From Collybiopsis luxurians FD-317 M1 (lineage: Eukaryota > Basidiomycota > Agaricomycetes > Agaricales > Omphalotaceae): a stretch of DNA of 44,149 bases. Position numbers and translations under genes: made by a program. The DNA is taken from NCBI GenBank assembly GCA_000827265.1, contig KN834812.1, forward strand, positions 280,517 to 324,665, given 5' to 3'. Below are positions 1 through 11,163 of this stretch, piece after piece. The notes beneath the pieces are model-generated. The model saw only the letters and a program-made list of their open reading frames with translations, had not been told where the DNA came from and ran no database searches. Position 1 is the stretch's first letter; each line of letters opens with the position of its first letter.

Positions 1-150
1 TTATCAGTACTATGTCAGTAATTCAGGCATATTCTCAATTACAAGCCTTTCGAAGTCAAATAATCATATTTAATGTGTTGGAAATAAGTTTTAATGAGAG
101 TTACATTTTGCCGAGCCTCGGCAAGTTAAGCTGTCAAGTGCGGGAAAAAA

Positions 151-216
151 AAGTTACTTGGATGTAACTTTCAAGTTACTTGAATAAATTAAAAAAGTTA
201 CTTGAAAAGTAACTTT
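151..216. repeat. Cluster of AAGTAACTT-type inverted motifs
   Basis: The motif AAGTTACTTG and its reverse complement occur about five times in 66 bp, the last two facing each other to form a short hairpin-capable palindrome. No coding potential. Similar clusters of short palindromes occur in subterminal parts of DNA transposons, but no element end is identifiable here. Confidence 0.6.
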
Positions 217-829
217 GCGCACACTCCACACAACACAACTTTGAGTGGCTCATTCCATGCTAAATGCATTGAGTTGGCCCTTTGTACCGCGCAGAGTGTG
301 GAAGAAAAATTAGTTGGATATATCTTGGTATCAATATTCAGAAGAACATGCTCAATGCAAGTGAACTAACTTGTAAATTGTATGTATGACTTTTTTTGAG
401 TTGTAACTGTGCATAGCACAGAAGCAAAAATGGCATTCCGCATTTATCAAGAGAAATTACTCTCCACCTGATGCATGTCTGCCTCTGGCCTAGTAAATGT
501 ATTGCGTACTGTATAATTTGACTGCACAAAGTGCAAAAGAAAAATTGATATATATGGATAATGATGTAATTGGGTAGTCGGCAGGCTGGAGTCCTTTCTT
601 TCTCCTTTCTTTTCTCTTCTTTTTTCAGATTTGGCGGGGGACCTATTTTAGTGTCCTTATTGGACAATAAATATCCCTTGTTTGTTATAGCCCAGGCAGT
701 TGTTTTTGTATCATGATCATGATCCAATCATTGTCCAAATCAGCCAATACAAAGCATGATAAGCTCAATCACACAACCTGAAATGTAACTGTGATCATGA
801 TCATGATTGAAATTCTTTGTTATTGTGTC

Positions 830-910
830 CTTGTAATGCTTGTTCATGGTTTTGCCATCTTGGTAATTGTAATGCTCATTTATGGTTCTGCCACCCTGGT
901 AATTGTAATG
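830..910. repeat. 36-bp tandem repeat, about 2.3 units
   Basis: Two consecutive 36-bp units (830-865 and 866-901) share TTGTAATGCT, ATGGTT, TGCCA and TGGTAA blocks, and a partial third unit follows. It adjoins a TGATCATGATCATGAT palindromic tract at about 791-806. Non-coding. Confidence 0.65.
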
Positions 911-929
911 AGTCATCAATATAGGGTAA

Positions 930-1625
930 GATATCTGCTGCTAACTCAGCAGTGGTTGAGCTTAAGTTTCTCCCAAGTCATCTCATCTGGGCTTGATTAT
1001 CTAGCCAAGATAGTAATGAGCTGAAGTATTCACCATGCAACTTGGGCAGAATTAGAGTTACTCAAAATTCAATCCACAAGTGATCTATATTAATTAATCT
1101 AAAATGGCCACATGTATTACAGGCAGGCAAAGTATTTGAATTTTTAATGACTCATCAATTTTTCAATTTCTCTGTCTTCTTGTTATCTCTGCTATGCATT
1201 TTTTACATCTGGGACAGTTTCTGGCTGTTTTGTTCTGGGGTCTAGAAGTCTGCAAAGCACAGCCTGATCCACTTCATACTCTGCATTGGCATTTTGGACA
1301 GAGGCTGGGGGTAGAAGCAGATTGAAGAAGATGGAGGTAAATAAAGAAAATTTCTATGAACTCTAGTGATTACTAAAAACCAATTTTCCACTGCAAAACT
1401 AATATCCAATCACCTGGGATAACATGACAGGGAGAGATATCTGCTGCTGACTAAGCACCAGGAGAGTTCAAGATAGAGCAGAGCGAGATATCTGCTGCTG
1501 ACTAAGCAGAAGGAAAGTGTCATCCCACCTGGGCCCGCCGAATCAAGTAGAGTGTTTTCACCATGCAACTTTGGCAGAGTTAGAATCACGAGAAACTTGA
1601 TGACCATAATTATGAATTCAAGTGC
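930..1625. repeat. Dispersed direct repeats containing GATATCTGCTGCT
   Basis: The block GATATCTGCTGCTRACT occurs at about 930, 1436 and 1487. After the first and third copies, similar sequence continues (a TTCACCATGCAACTT block at about 1030 and again at about 1558, then GGCAGARTTAGA). This indicates an old direct duplication of roughly 170-190 bp. No conserved reading frame crosses it. Confidence 0.5.
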
Positions 1626-1881
1626 TAACCAGGTCAATTAGAAATTTGAACTTCTTAGTGATACTAAACATGGTATTTGCCAGCCAAAACAGAAAGTCAC
1701 AGTACTACAATCAAGGCCAGAAATGGAACTGGAAGGGAATAAGTAAACAGAAACTGAGAAGAAAAGAAAAGATGAACATACAGTTGCTTATTTGTTGAAG
1801 AATTCATGAAGCAAACTGCCATTACATTCAGCCTTTGGGTCTGTTATACAACTAACTGAATGGAGACATTTAAAGGTAGTG

Positions 1882-2027
1882 GGCTTTACTGCTTACTGGC
1901 GCTACTTGGTTATCAAACAAAATGGGTTGCAGAATAACAATGGTTTGGTGAAATGGCTTTGCTGCTTACCGGTGCTACTTGGTTTTCAAACAAAGTGGGA
2001 TGCACAATAACAGTAGTTTGGTGAATG
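1882..2027. repeat. 73-bp tandem duplication
   Basis: Two adjacent 73-bp units (1882-1954 and 1955-2027) align without gaps and differ at about ten positions. Both contain CTACTTGGTT, TCAAACAAA and TTTGGTGAA. Non-coding; a simple local duplication. Confidence 0.7.
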
Positions 2028-2188
2028 ATGACCAAAATGCAATAAACAAGAACCAGGGTAGTGTAAACAAAAGCAACAAATTGATACCATGATCACAATC
2101 ATGACTGGGATTCCTTGTACTTGTTTCAACATTCCAATTTCCATGATTAGAAAAAATATGAACCTGTTACAAGAACAAGGGTGTATCT

Positions 2189-2310
2189 GTGATCATGATG
2201 GCAAAACAAGGAAACAACTGTGATCATGGTCTCACAACAAGAAGTGATTGTGATCATGGATCAAAAACATGTAATCAATTGTGATCATGATCCCAAAACA
2301 AGGGTTACCT
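2189..2310. repeat. 31-bp minisatellite with TGATCA palindromes
   Basis: Four units of 30-31 bp begin at about 2189, 2220, 2250 and 2281, each starting GTGATCATG and carrying an ACAA-rich second half. Units differ by substitutions. The same TGATCATG core appears at about 713-728 and 791-806 on the other side of the block. Confidence 0.65.
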
Positions 2311-2350
2311 AGATGTTACATGTTATTATATTTTTGTCCAATAAGGACAC

Positions 2351-3012
2351 CCATAGACCTACCCAGCTAAATGGTGGGAAAACCTATCAAAAGGCTTGAG
2401 GCATAATATATGACATGTACAGTCACAGTAGCACTTAAAATCACATGGTCTTGATGTTGCCTGTGACAACATTGTAAGGCTCATCACAGCGCTGTCTGCA
2501 AGTCAATGAGATCATCTCGCGGCTGCCGCTGCAGGTGCTGAAACAGTCTCCTGATATACTGCTAGATATATCTTTCTCAAGCTCAACACAGAAGAGCAAC
2601 CATAAACCCATAGTTGCATAACAAGGAACACGCCTGACTGCTGCAAAGAACTTTGTTCTCATCAAGATCCAGTACAGAAGCTTGTGCAAAGGGTCAGCAT
2701 CACAACTGCCTGAGTCCACTTCTAGTTGGAGTCTCTGGTGGCCCCTCATTGCAATTGAATACTAGGTTATTTGGATCAGACTGCTCAGAGCTTCCAGTTT
2801 GGTTGAATGCAGTACAACGTTGCTGACTCCAAGACTGGAATTGCACTTCTACTTGTGCTGTTGCCCCCGCTTAGCATGCTGCACAATGTCTGGCAGTTGC
2901 AGGACTGGATCTGGACATGCTGGCTGTGTGTACCTACTCAGTCCAAACTGCCTATCCATTCCTTTCCCTGTATTTGAGAAGCTGAGCTGAGCCAATACCA
3001 ATATAGCCAAAG
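2351..3012. other. Non-coding stretch, no gene seen
   Basis: Only short unrelated open frames are present. No intron-like exon chain or recognisable protein similarity was found on either strand. Confidence 0.5.
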
Positions 3013-4157
3013 GCCAGCCCAGTGCGGGAGGTGCCATCTGCTTCCCAACTGAGTACTGAGTGCTGAGGGCTCGAGATGAGTTGTGTGTCAGAACTCAGAT
3101 GATAATTGTGCTGTTATTAACAAAGTTGCTGTCTGACTTGGAAATAGGGCAGAGTGTGTAATGATGGAGTAGATAATGTGCTTGAATGGCATGGATTGCT
3201 GGACCAAGTAAATTGCTTAATATGTGCTGATAATAAGTACAACAATACGATTTGTCGAATTTCATGCTTGGACAATTGTAGGGCCAACACCCACTTACCG
3301 CTCAGCTCCAGCTGGGCATACGTCAGCATCTGAATGAACTATAGACCATGACTACTATGGTTTGCAGGGTACTTGTAAAAAACATGAGTTTCAATGATAC
3401 TGTAATAAATACTTACTGGAATAAAATTCTGAGTACACAGCTGGAATTGCAGAGCCTTCAAACCTCTAAATCCAGAATCTAAAAGGAATCCAGGGTGTAC
3501 TGCAGGCATTGGGCAATGACAGAGCAGAAAAAGGGATCTTTCAAATTTTTGTCACACAAATGTCACAATGGGGTCACTGGTCAGCATTTCGGTTGATCGG
3601 CAGATAAGTTCAGAGAGTGCAAAGCGCTGAGCTGCAGCTTGGGTTCTGTCATGCTGGAACACTTGCTCTCTTTTTTTTTGTTCGTCCAAAGCTCAAATGG
3701 AGCTGAAATATTGCAAAAGTTGGGAGAAGGACTCTTAAGACCCTTCTCAATGCTTTCACCAAAATTTGGCCACTTTAACAAATGTCTTTTTACTGTTCCT
3801 GGCAATTTATGTAAAATCATGCTGTGGATTTCTACAAGTTTTCATCTCTCATTTGTGTGTCCCCTCCAAAATTCTCATTTCAAGTTGGTAGAATCATAAC
3901 TAAGTAGTGAAATAATACACTGATAAAATCTTAGAGGTGCTGTGTATCTCAAATGTTCAAAATTAAACATTTTCAAAAAATCACAAGTACCCTGTTGCTG
4001 TAAGTACCCTGCGAACCATAGTATAGTATCTCTATCTAGCTGAGTTTCTTAATGAATCTGATGGGTGCGTTCACTGTACATAGTTCAAATCATTGCCTAA
4101 AGTGTGGCAGAGATCAAGATTGAATATTTTTGAGGAAATCCCACTAAATGTAGTTAT
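3013..4157. repeat. Dispersed repeat copy A, interrupted
   Basis: This sequence is homologous, in the same orientation, to 5786-6247. Shared landmarks in order are CCAGCCCAGTG, ATTGTGCTGTTATT, GGCATGGATTGCTGGAC, CAGCTGGGCA, GATGGGTG(C/T)GTTCACTGTAC and AAGTGTGGCAGAGATCAAG. Copy A carries an extra 667 bp (3355-4021) that copy B lacks. The family is unidentified and has no coding frame. Confidence 0.75.
3355..4021. mobile_element. Non-autonomous TA-inserting transposon (Tc1/mariner-like MITE)
   Basis: The left end CTATGGTTTGCAGGGTACTT and the inverted right end (CTATGGTTCGCAGGGTACTT when read on the minus strand) form terminal inverted repeats of about 20 bp with one mismatch. They are flanked by TA at 3353-3354 and TA at 4022-4023. 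The homologous repeat copy B has no insert at this point, which gives an empty site. The 667-bp interior has no transposase; the open frames of about 80 codons on each strand show no DDE-type motif. TA target duplication fits the Tc1/mariner superfamily; assignment to it is inference. Confidence 0.75.
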
Positions 4158-5528
4158 GACTCACAACTACTATCAGATACCCACAAGCTGGCCACCCCCT
4201 AGTACCCAGCCATCCCCTACCTGTTGGATCCCATGTACTCAGATATGTCATGGGAGTGTTCTAATATGAATGAGGTACTTCAAGTGAAGCTTTAACCAAT
4301 GTTTGGCACTAAATGAAAGTGGGTGGGAAGGATGGCTGATTGGATACCCTTCCAGGATGGCCAAAAAAGTGATTTCCTAAGCAAGATTTGCAAATGTTTG
4401 CCCTGTATCACCATTCTCTCTCCATTTGTTGCGACAAAAATGCTCTTGTACATTTCTTGTATCCCTTCAGTCTACCCAAAAGTATCTCATTGAGCCCTGG
4501 TCCTTTGCATTGGAAACTTGTTGTCAAAATTTCTTGCCCTGTATCAACCAATATTTCCTTCAAATGCTCACAAAGCCTTGACAAATTACTCCAGAAGGCC
4601 AAATTTGATGGAACTTGAGGAGTGTTTTCTATCACAGTAGAGGATAGGATCTGGATTTCTTTCAGATTTTTTATTGTTTTATTGCTGTCCCAATGCTGCT
4701 CGCAAGAGTGAAGAATTCAGGTTGGTATGGAAAAGGCAGGGACTGTGGACTGGGGTTACTCATTGCAAGGTGTTCAGGTAAGCTGCATGTGCCTGCTAGT
4801 CTGCAAATATACCTTTTCTGAATACCGTTTTACATTTTCAAGATCAGGGCTTCTCAACTTTTTTGCACATGACTTTGGTGAATCCAGTTGATATGTGACA
4901 CATTCCCCTACCCTCAACACCTTCCAAACAGCTTGATAATGTTCATATTATGCTCATTAGTATATCTCACCTTCTTTGTGAATGGAAAAAGATGGAAAAT
5001 TTGTCAGCATTGTCTTTAGGAGTTGTCAACAATTTTATGCCAAAAATGGATGTATTAATGTATGCTCTAAAGTGTAAGCTGTCCTGCATATATCAGAGAC
5101 CAAATATTCTACAATCATAACCATATAGAGCTTGAAAGAGCTTTCCGTCACTCAGAACAATGAGGAGAGGGCCAAAATGTTTAAATTCCCATGCCAGCTG
5201 GGATCCCGGTGTTCTGCAGTTTTGGACCTCCTTCTGTAAAATATTCATTCTGTGAGCAGATTGAGCAGATCACCTCCAAAAAAGGCCAGACTGTACTCAA
5301 AATGTGTGCAAGACCCCAGGCCACATTTGAGAGACCTCACTTTACCTCTTGGGCTCATATTTATCATGCATGGAATGAAAAACCCTTAGGTGGCCAAGTT
5401 CTGGGTTGCCAATAGTAAGTCTCGCTGCAGTCCCCAAGACCATCCTCTGTCCCATCACTGCACTGTAGTCTTTCAGTCTATTGCTCCAGTCACCTGTCAT
5501 TCTTTCAAGTTTATCCTATCGCTGTAGT
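4158..5528. other. Non-coding stretch, no gene seen
   Basis: AT-rich DNA with several short open frames but no exon chain, domain or RNA gene that I can support. Confidence 0.45.
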
Positions 5529-5669
5529 CTAGTCACCAAGAACATCATCCAACCTATCACTGTAGTCATATAGTCACTGAGACAATCATCCAGCCTATTA
5601 CTGCAGTCACTGAAACCACCATCCAGCCTATTGCCGCAGTCACTAAAACTACTGTTGAGCCTATCATTG
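5529..5669. repeat. 33-bp minisatellite
   Basis: Units at about 5571-5603, 5604-5636 and 5637-5669 share CAGTCACTGA, CATCCAGCCTATT and a final CTG/CCG. A more degenerate unit precedes them. Because the unit is 33 bp, a minus-strand frame reads as an 11-residue repeat (AAIGWMVVSVT-like), but no gene context supports translation. Confidence 0.65.
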
Positions 5670-5785
5670 CGGTAGCTGAGATCATGTAGTCACTGAGATC
5701 ACCCTCAAGGCTGCTGCAGTTTCTGAGAGCGTTCTCTGGCATATTTCGAGATATCATTCTCCGACTCAATGTCAGAGTGCCGAAG

Positions 5786-6247
5786 TCCAGCCCAGTGTGG
5801 AAGGTGCCATTCACTTTCAAATTGAGTACTGAGTGCTCGAGGTGAGTTGTATGTCAGAATTCAAATGATGATTGTGCTGTTATTGACATTGCTGTCTGAC
5901 TCAGAACTGGTGCAGAGTTTGTTATAAATAAGATAATGTACTTAAATGGCATGGATTGCTGGACTAAGTAAATTGCTGAAAATCTGCTGATAACAAGTGC
6001 GACAACACAATTTTTCAGATTTTGTTCATGGACAATTTGAAGAACTGGGCTGACACCTGCTTACCACTCGGCCAGCTGGGCAACTGCGTCGGCATCTGAA
6101 CTATTGACTATACTGTAGTATCTCTATGGAACCAAGTTCTTGATGAATCTGATGGGTGTGTTCACTGTACGAAGTTCAAATCACCACCTGAAGTGTGGCA
6201 GAGATCAAGCTTGAATATTTTCAGGGAAATCCCGCTTGATGTGAGGA
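5786..6247. repeat. Dispersed repeat copy B, uninterrupted
   Basis: This is the second copy of the repeat at 3013-4157. It shows the empty site for the 667-bp transposon: at about 6106-6125 the sequence runs straight through the point where copy A is split. Divergence between copies is considerable, so the duplication is old. Confidence 0.7.
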
Positions 6248-6448
6248 GTTGCTCATTTAACCATCCATTGTAGTAGGAATAATTCTTCAATTGATATTTG
6301 TGGCTCAGTTGAGTAGTGGTGGAGCTAGAATGTATACTTATGCACAGATGCTTTGCCAAGAAGCTATTTAGACCATTCAACAACAGTTTTATATCACGCA
6401 GCAATAACCCCAGCTCATATTGTTGACTTGATTGCCAGTTGTCCAGAA

Positions 6449-7767
6449 ATGACTCCCAAAGAACAAGCACTACTGGTAATTTTTGGCCAGGATATGCTGT
6501 CTGACATTCTTGAAATAATTATGTTCTCCTTCTATTATGGTTAGTGAAGCTTTTCAAAACACAAGGGCTCAGCGTTTGGTTGATTTATTGTTTTCTTTTC
6601 TGATCTTTGTTTTCTGTTTCAGGCATGTGTCTTCTAGGTGCTTTCCTTCTTCTGATCACTGCCTGGATTCTGTGAGCATGCCGCAGCTCAAAGGAGTATG
6701 ATAATGAACTGAACATTTATTCCTAACAGGCCAAGCCTGGAGCAAGGACACTCAAAAGTTTTTATTACCAGAGTCATTGCAATCATCATTAGTTCTACAT
6801 GGGTATATGCCGTCTTCAATGCATTTATGGTGATTCAGGCACAGTATGGAATAATGGAGCAATTGCATGAAGGGCTCAAAGCTCAAGGCGCTGCCGTCAT
6901 TGCAAAGTCTGCCTGGGACATTTACATCAGTCCCTGGCCTCAGACTCTCAATGTGAGTATGACATATAGTTCAATAGTTTCACAATTCTACTGTTGACGC
7001 TTGTTTCATCATTAGCTACTCCTAGGTGACTATATTGTCACATGGCGAGCCTGGATTTTGTCACAAAAGAGCAGGTTTTGGAAGGTTCTTTTGGCTGGCA
7101 TGATGATTTGCAATACAGGTTAGTACTTCGCCCACAGCTGGGTTATTTAATATAGATGATGTTTGCGTATATAGTCCTCAATATCGCTGATTGTATCTGG
7201 GCCAATGTTACTTTTCATGGAACACTGTCCTTCCAGTTTGGGCCTTTGGATTGGCTCTCATTGACATTTTCATTGGCCATTAACCTTATTTCTATGCTCT
7301 TGATTTCATGGGAAGCTTGATAAGTTGACTCCAGTTAGGAAGTAGCACGCAGCTGGAAATACTAATTTGGATACTTAGGAAGTATTACTCTAGTCTTTCA
7401 GGTTCATCACATACCGCAAACCGTATGCTGAAACTCCTGCTTCTTTTAGTCGAGTCCGGAGGAATATTCTGCTTGTTACAACTTGCCAATCTCATACTTG
7501 ACATCATCGGTACCAGTCCTGTCATGTCTGCTGAATTCAGCTTTTCCATTGCCAGTTTCGTTTTAAGTGATATGTTAATTGGATTTTCAATGTGTGAGCG
7601 AGACTGCCACCTTTGAAGTTTATGTTTCATAATGGTTCCTGCAGGCTCTGTATCCAATCGCAGTATTCCTTCTGATTCAAACAAATACCTCTCCTGTTGT
7701 GGAGACATTCCATTCTTCTCAGTCGCCAGCGGAGAACGATAACACTACTGGAATTCATTCAGATTGA
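6449..7767 (+). CDS. Multi-pass membrane protein, basidiomycete family, paralogue 1 (possibly decaying)
   Basis: Seven exons can be joined into one frame of about 315 residues: 6449-6539, 6623-6671, 6730-6952, 7016-7118, 7175-7319, 7379-7592 and 7645-7767. The start (MTPKEQ) matches MTPEEQ of the paralogue at 12,420-11,164. There are about seven hydrophobic segments. Family landmarks are LLLGDYIVTWRAW, a DWLSLTFSLAINL segment, LLLLVESGGIFC, and ALYPIAVFLL near the C-terminus. Such multi-pass proteins are common and mostly uncharacterised in mushrooms; function is unknown. Two splice donors are abnormal: the intron at 7320 begins ATAAGT instead of GTAAGT, and at 7592/7593 the frame-keeping donor reads TGTGAG (using GT one base earlier breaks the frame). 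Either this is a young pseudogene or splicing is unusual. Confidence 0.6.
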
Positions 7768-8206
7768 ATCATTGTACATGCCCTTTTCGTACCGTTCGTG
7801 CTATGTATATGAGTCGGGCAGCCGTGCATGTCTCGGAGTATTGTTCAATATTTATTTTTACTGCGTACGCGCAGGCAATTGAACTCAAGTCAAAGTTAGG
7901 AGTCCCTATCGGCTCGTGGATTGCCATGACACCCACCTCAGTGAAGACTGAAATGAATATCACAAAGAGTAGATGCGTTTGTTTGGAATCACATTTCGAC
8001 GCAAGCAGATGGCAAGAATAAAAGGTTCTAAACACTCCTTAGGCTGGAAAGACGAGAAGAGATGCCTATCAAAATGCCCGACGCGTACTAAGTAGTATAT
8101 GACGCGTACCATCACGGTAACACGTGAGATCACATGGCCCGTGTCTCCATGACTCAACCGTCCACAAAGACATGGAATTCTTTTCTTTCAACCACCACCA
8201 TCTACC
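7768..8206. other. Intergenic region upstream of chk1
   Basis: No gene is supported. An 88-codon minus-strand frame and an 85-codon plus-strand frame overlap here without recognisable features. The stretch presumably contains the 3' UTR of the membrane-protein gene and the chk1 promoter; no TATA box is evident. Confidence 0.5.
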
Positions 8207-10296
8207 ATGAGTGCCAAGTACCCTCAGGTTGCGGGTACGTTTCTTTCAGCTTCTCTGGTGGTCAGCTTCAGCTCAAGTAATGTATTCTAGGATTTGACCT
8301 CATTCAACAAATCGGTGGCGGGGGATTTTCCATGTGAGTTCGTTGCCACTAGACGCGTAGCCAAATTTTCTTTGTTCATTTAAGAATTCTAGTGTCTTCC
8401 GAGCTGTCAACATACCTGAACACCGCGTTGCCGCCTGCAAAGTCATCCTCTTGACCGACCAATCTACCGAAAAAGACCGCAAGACTGTAGAGAAAGAACT
8501 GAAAATCCATTCGATTTTGAAACATGTTCATGTGCTAGAATACATTAGTGCGGTGACGGTCGAGTCAAAGTATAAGGATCACTATGTCCCAGGGATATAT
8601 ATTCTGTTAGAGCTGGCGGCGGGAGGGGATTTGTTCGACAAAATTGGTGAGTAATTCGACTTTGCTTTGAAACGCATGAACCTAATACAGTCATTTTTAC
8701 ATAGCTCCAGACGTGGGGGTCGGTGACGAAGTGGCTCATCTCTACTTCAATCAACTCCTTGCAGGGATGGTATGTATTCCATGACTCACACTCTGCCGTT
8801 ACCTCATTACAACCCTATCGTCTACAGGAATACATCCACAGCAGGGGGATATGCCATCGGGATCTCAAGCCTGAGAACATTCTTCTTGACGTCGCTGGCG
8901 ACCTCAAAATATCGGACTTTGGCCTATCGTCAGTCTTTAGGCTGACCAATGGAAAAACCCGGCAGTTGACGGAGAGATGTGGGAGTCTACCCTACGTTGC
9001 ACCGGAGGTTGGGAACGTTTCTTGTTATTGAGTCGCATTTCGAGTGCTGACTTTCGTCGCAGCTCAATGGCGAGGACGCTTATGCGGCTGAGCCAATCGA
9101 CGTCTGGGGTATTGGAGTGATTTTGTTCACGATGATGGCTGGAAGTGCGTGTTTCGATCTTGGGAATTGTCTTTTCAGCCACGTTAACCCTGTCATAGAC
9201 ACACCCTGGGATGAGCCAACCAAACACAGCCCGGAATTCCAAGCGTATCGGTCTGGAGAGATCTTCGAAATAGAGCCCTGGAATCGGTTCAGTAGTGATG
9301 CGCTCTGTAAGTCTGCTAATCAAGGCGATTTACGCCGATGGAGTGATTGACCATTCCTGCCATGGTCAGCTTTGTTATGTGGACTACTTACCATCGATCC
9401 TTCGAAGCGTATGACGATTCCGCAGGCAAAGCAGCATCCCTGGTGCATGAGGTATGTTTCTTTAGTCGGCTTTGAAATGTCTTATGGACGATCTTTCTGT
9501 GATACCTAGACAGAGTCAACTCGCGCGTCAGAGTACCAGTGTCCTAGCGGATAAATTGACGGAGTCACTGAGGATCAGTGGCGACATGGACTATGTGATG
9601 GCTACGCAAAAGTACGTCGGCGTTGTACTACTGTCTTCTCTTCGTTTGATAGCTGATCTAACTTGCTCTTCTTTCAGCGACACTGCTATGGATGTGGATG
9701 GTGATACGGACGTGCGACCTGCGACTGCACACAACTCGCAATTTACGCAGTCGTTGATGCTCTTCGTATGTCTGTCTTTGTTCATTCTTCGTTCACGTAG
9801 GCCTGACGCCCTCTTTTCCTTCACATAGTCTCAAACGCAAGGTGGTGCCCGGTATACCCCTCACTTGACGCGTTTCTATGCCTCGCTTGGCCCGGCGTTG
9901 CTCATGCCTATCATCAAGGAGACACTGGAAGGAATGGGGGTCAAGTGTAAGCTGTCTTCTCAGGGGAACGACGGTAGTGGCGGTCATGATGGAACGGCGA
10001 ACGGCGGACCGATAAAAATGCGCATTGGAGGATATGATAAGCGCAAGGTCGCATATAAAGGATGGGTGGAGCTCGAGCACTTTAGCTATAGAGGAATAGA
10101 GGGAGGGAGTTTTTGTGTCATGTCGAGGGATGAGGTTCGTGTTCCGTTTTTCGTTCGCCGTCGTATCGACTCGTGCTCTGGGATTGATCTGACGTTGAAC
10201 TCACAGGGGAATCCACTGTCTTGGCGCCAGCTTTGGAAAGATTTGCTCAAATCGGATGCGATTTCACTTCATGTTTTGAAAAAGACATCATCCTAG
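8207..10296 (+). CDS. chk1: Serine/threonine checkpoint kinase Chk1
   Basis: Twelve exons (8207-8234, 8291-8333, 8393-8646, 8705-8769, 8828-9007, 9063-9144, 9199-9306, 9370-9451, 9510-9611, 9678-9765, 9829-10134, 10207-10296) give an intact 475-residue protein, close to the usual Chk1 length. The N-terminal kinase domain shows the glycine loop IGGGGFSIVF, ACK with the catalytic lysine, HRDLKPEN (about 140-147), DFG (about 160-162), APE (about 188-190) and [16 protein letters not shown] and the CxxDLKPEN-type catalytic loop are typical of Chk1. A Ser/Thr-Gln-bearing linker (SQFTQS, SQTQ) follows. The C-terminal part, with [21 protein letters not shown], matches the KA1-like regulatory domain. 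Chk1 relays ATR/Rad3 signals to block mitosis after replication stress or DNA damage, and the linker SQ/TQ sites are the expected phosphorylation targets. Every intron has normal ends. Confidence 0.93.
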
Positions 10297-11163
10297 CTGT
10301 CACTCTGTGCCCTTTCTCTTGCGGGTTGTGCTCGGGGGTCGCTGTCGAGTCGGTTTGGTTTGGCGAATCTGGGATCTCATCGTCATCGTTCTGGGAATCT
10401 AGTTAAAAGACCACTTTTTCGTATGAGTGATTGTTTTTTTGGTTTAACGTACACTTCTATTCTCCATATGATAAGCATGCACTCCATTTTCTTTTTTTTC
10501 TTCTTCCTTTCATCCATTACTTAGCCAAGTCGAGCTCACGAAACTGTATCATAGCTGCTCAAATATCGGTACTGAAATCACATTGTATATAGATCGTCAT
10601 ATGCATTTTGTAGTATATAGTTCTGGTCAGAATCTATTCTGTATAGTCCATCTCAGTGTCCGCGTCACATCGAGCGATGAGTAGGAGGGATCTTTCTATT
10701 CTTGAGGTTGGTGAAGGTGGTTAGTAGCAAGTCGATGGGCACCAAACAGTGAACTCGGAAGACTCTAGTACGCTCAGCTGGTTCTCTGGGCAAATGGCCG
10801 GAAGTCGGCTCGTGAGCCGAACATTCGGAACACTCTCCTTACCGCCGGGTGAAGTGCTCTTGCAGTGCAGGAAGCACTCCGAGGCGAGACAAACTTTCGT
10901 CCAGCAGAGCAAAGATTTGAGCAAGAAAAATCTTCAATTATCTTCTGGAGCTTTAAGTTCCTTCTGAAGGCACTACACAGAACCCAAAAATTAGGTGCGA
11001 AAAATAGTGCATAAAAGATATTCGAAATAGTATTACTTTTGCAGTGTACTTATCATGGTGAGTGTGAATGCTCTGACTATTTGTCCACGTTGTGAGTTTA
11101 GGAATCTCCTTACAGATACTGTGTACAACAATATCAAAACAATAAGTATATTCACTTTGAAGT
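10297..11163. other. Intergenic region between convergent genes
   Basis: This holds the chk1 3' region and the downstream region of the minus-strand membrane-protein gene. Open frames of 60-70 codons at about 10,721-10,967 overlap on opposite strands and resemble nothing I know. Confidence 0.5.

Larger units (their letters stand above)
651..2350. repeat. Pair of inverted subrepeats bounding a repeat-rich block
   Basis: A 17-bp sequence, GTGTCCTTATTGGACAA, at 651-667 recurs exactly as its reverse complement at 2334-2350. On the inner side of each copy follow a CCCTTGTTT-like stretch and then TGATCATGATC-type palindromes, so the similarity extends further in degenerate form (about 590-830 against 2080-2400). 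This could be the eroded inverted ends of a DNA transposon of about 1.8 kb. No transposase reading frame and no clear target-site duplication were seen, so it is listed as a repeat. Confidence 0.45.

Noticed and set aside
2189..2310. 31-bp spaced repeats resembling a CRISPR array
   Set aside because: The units are contiguous, degenerate tandem repeats without unique spacers, in a eukaryotic genome; it is a minisatellite.
338..3329. Open frames of 60-130 codons in the left repeat region
   Set aside because: They overlap repeats, lie on both strands and show no exon structure, motif or family similarity.
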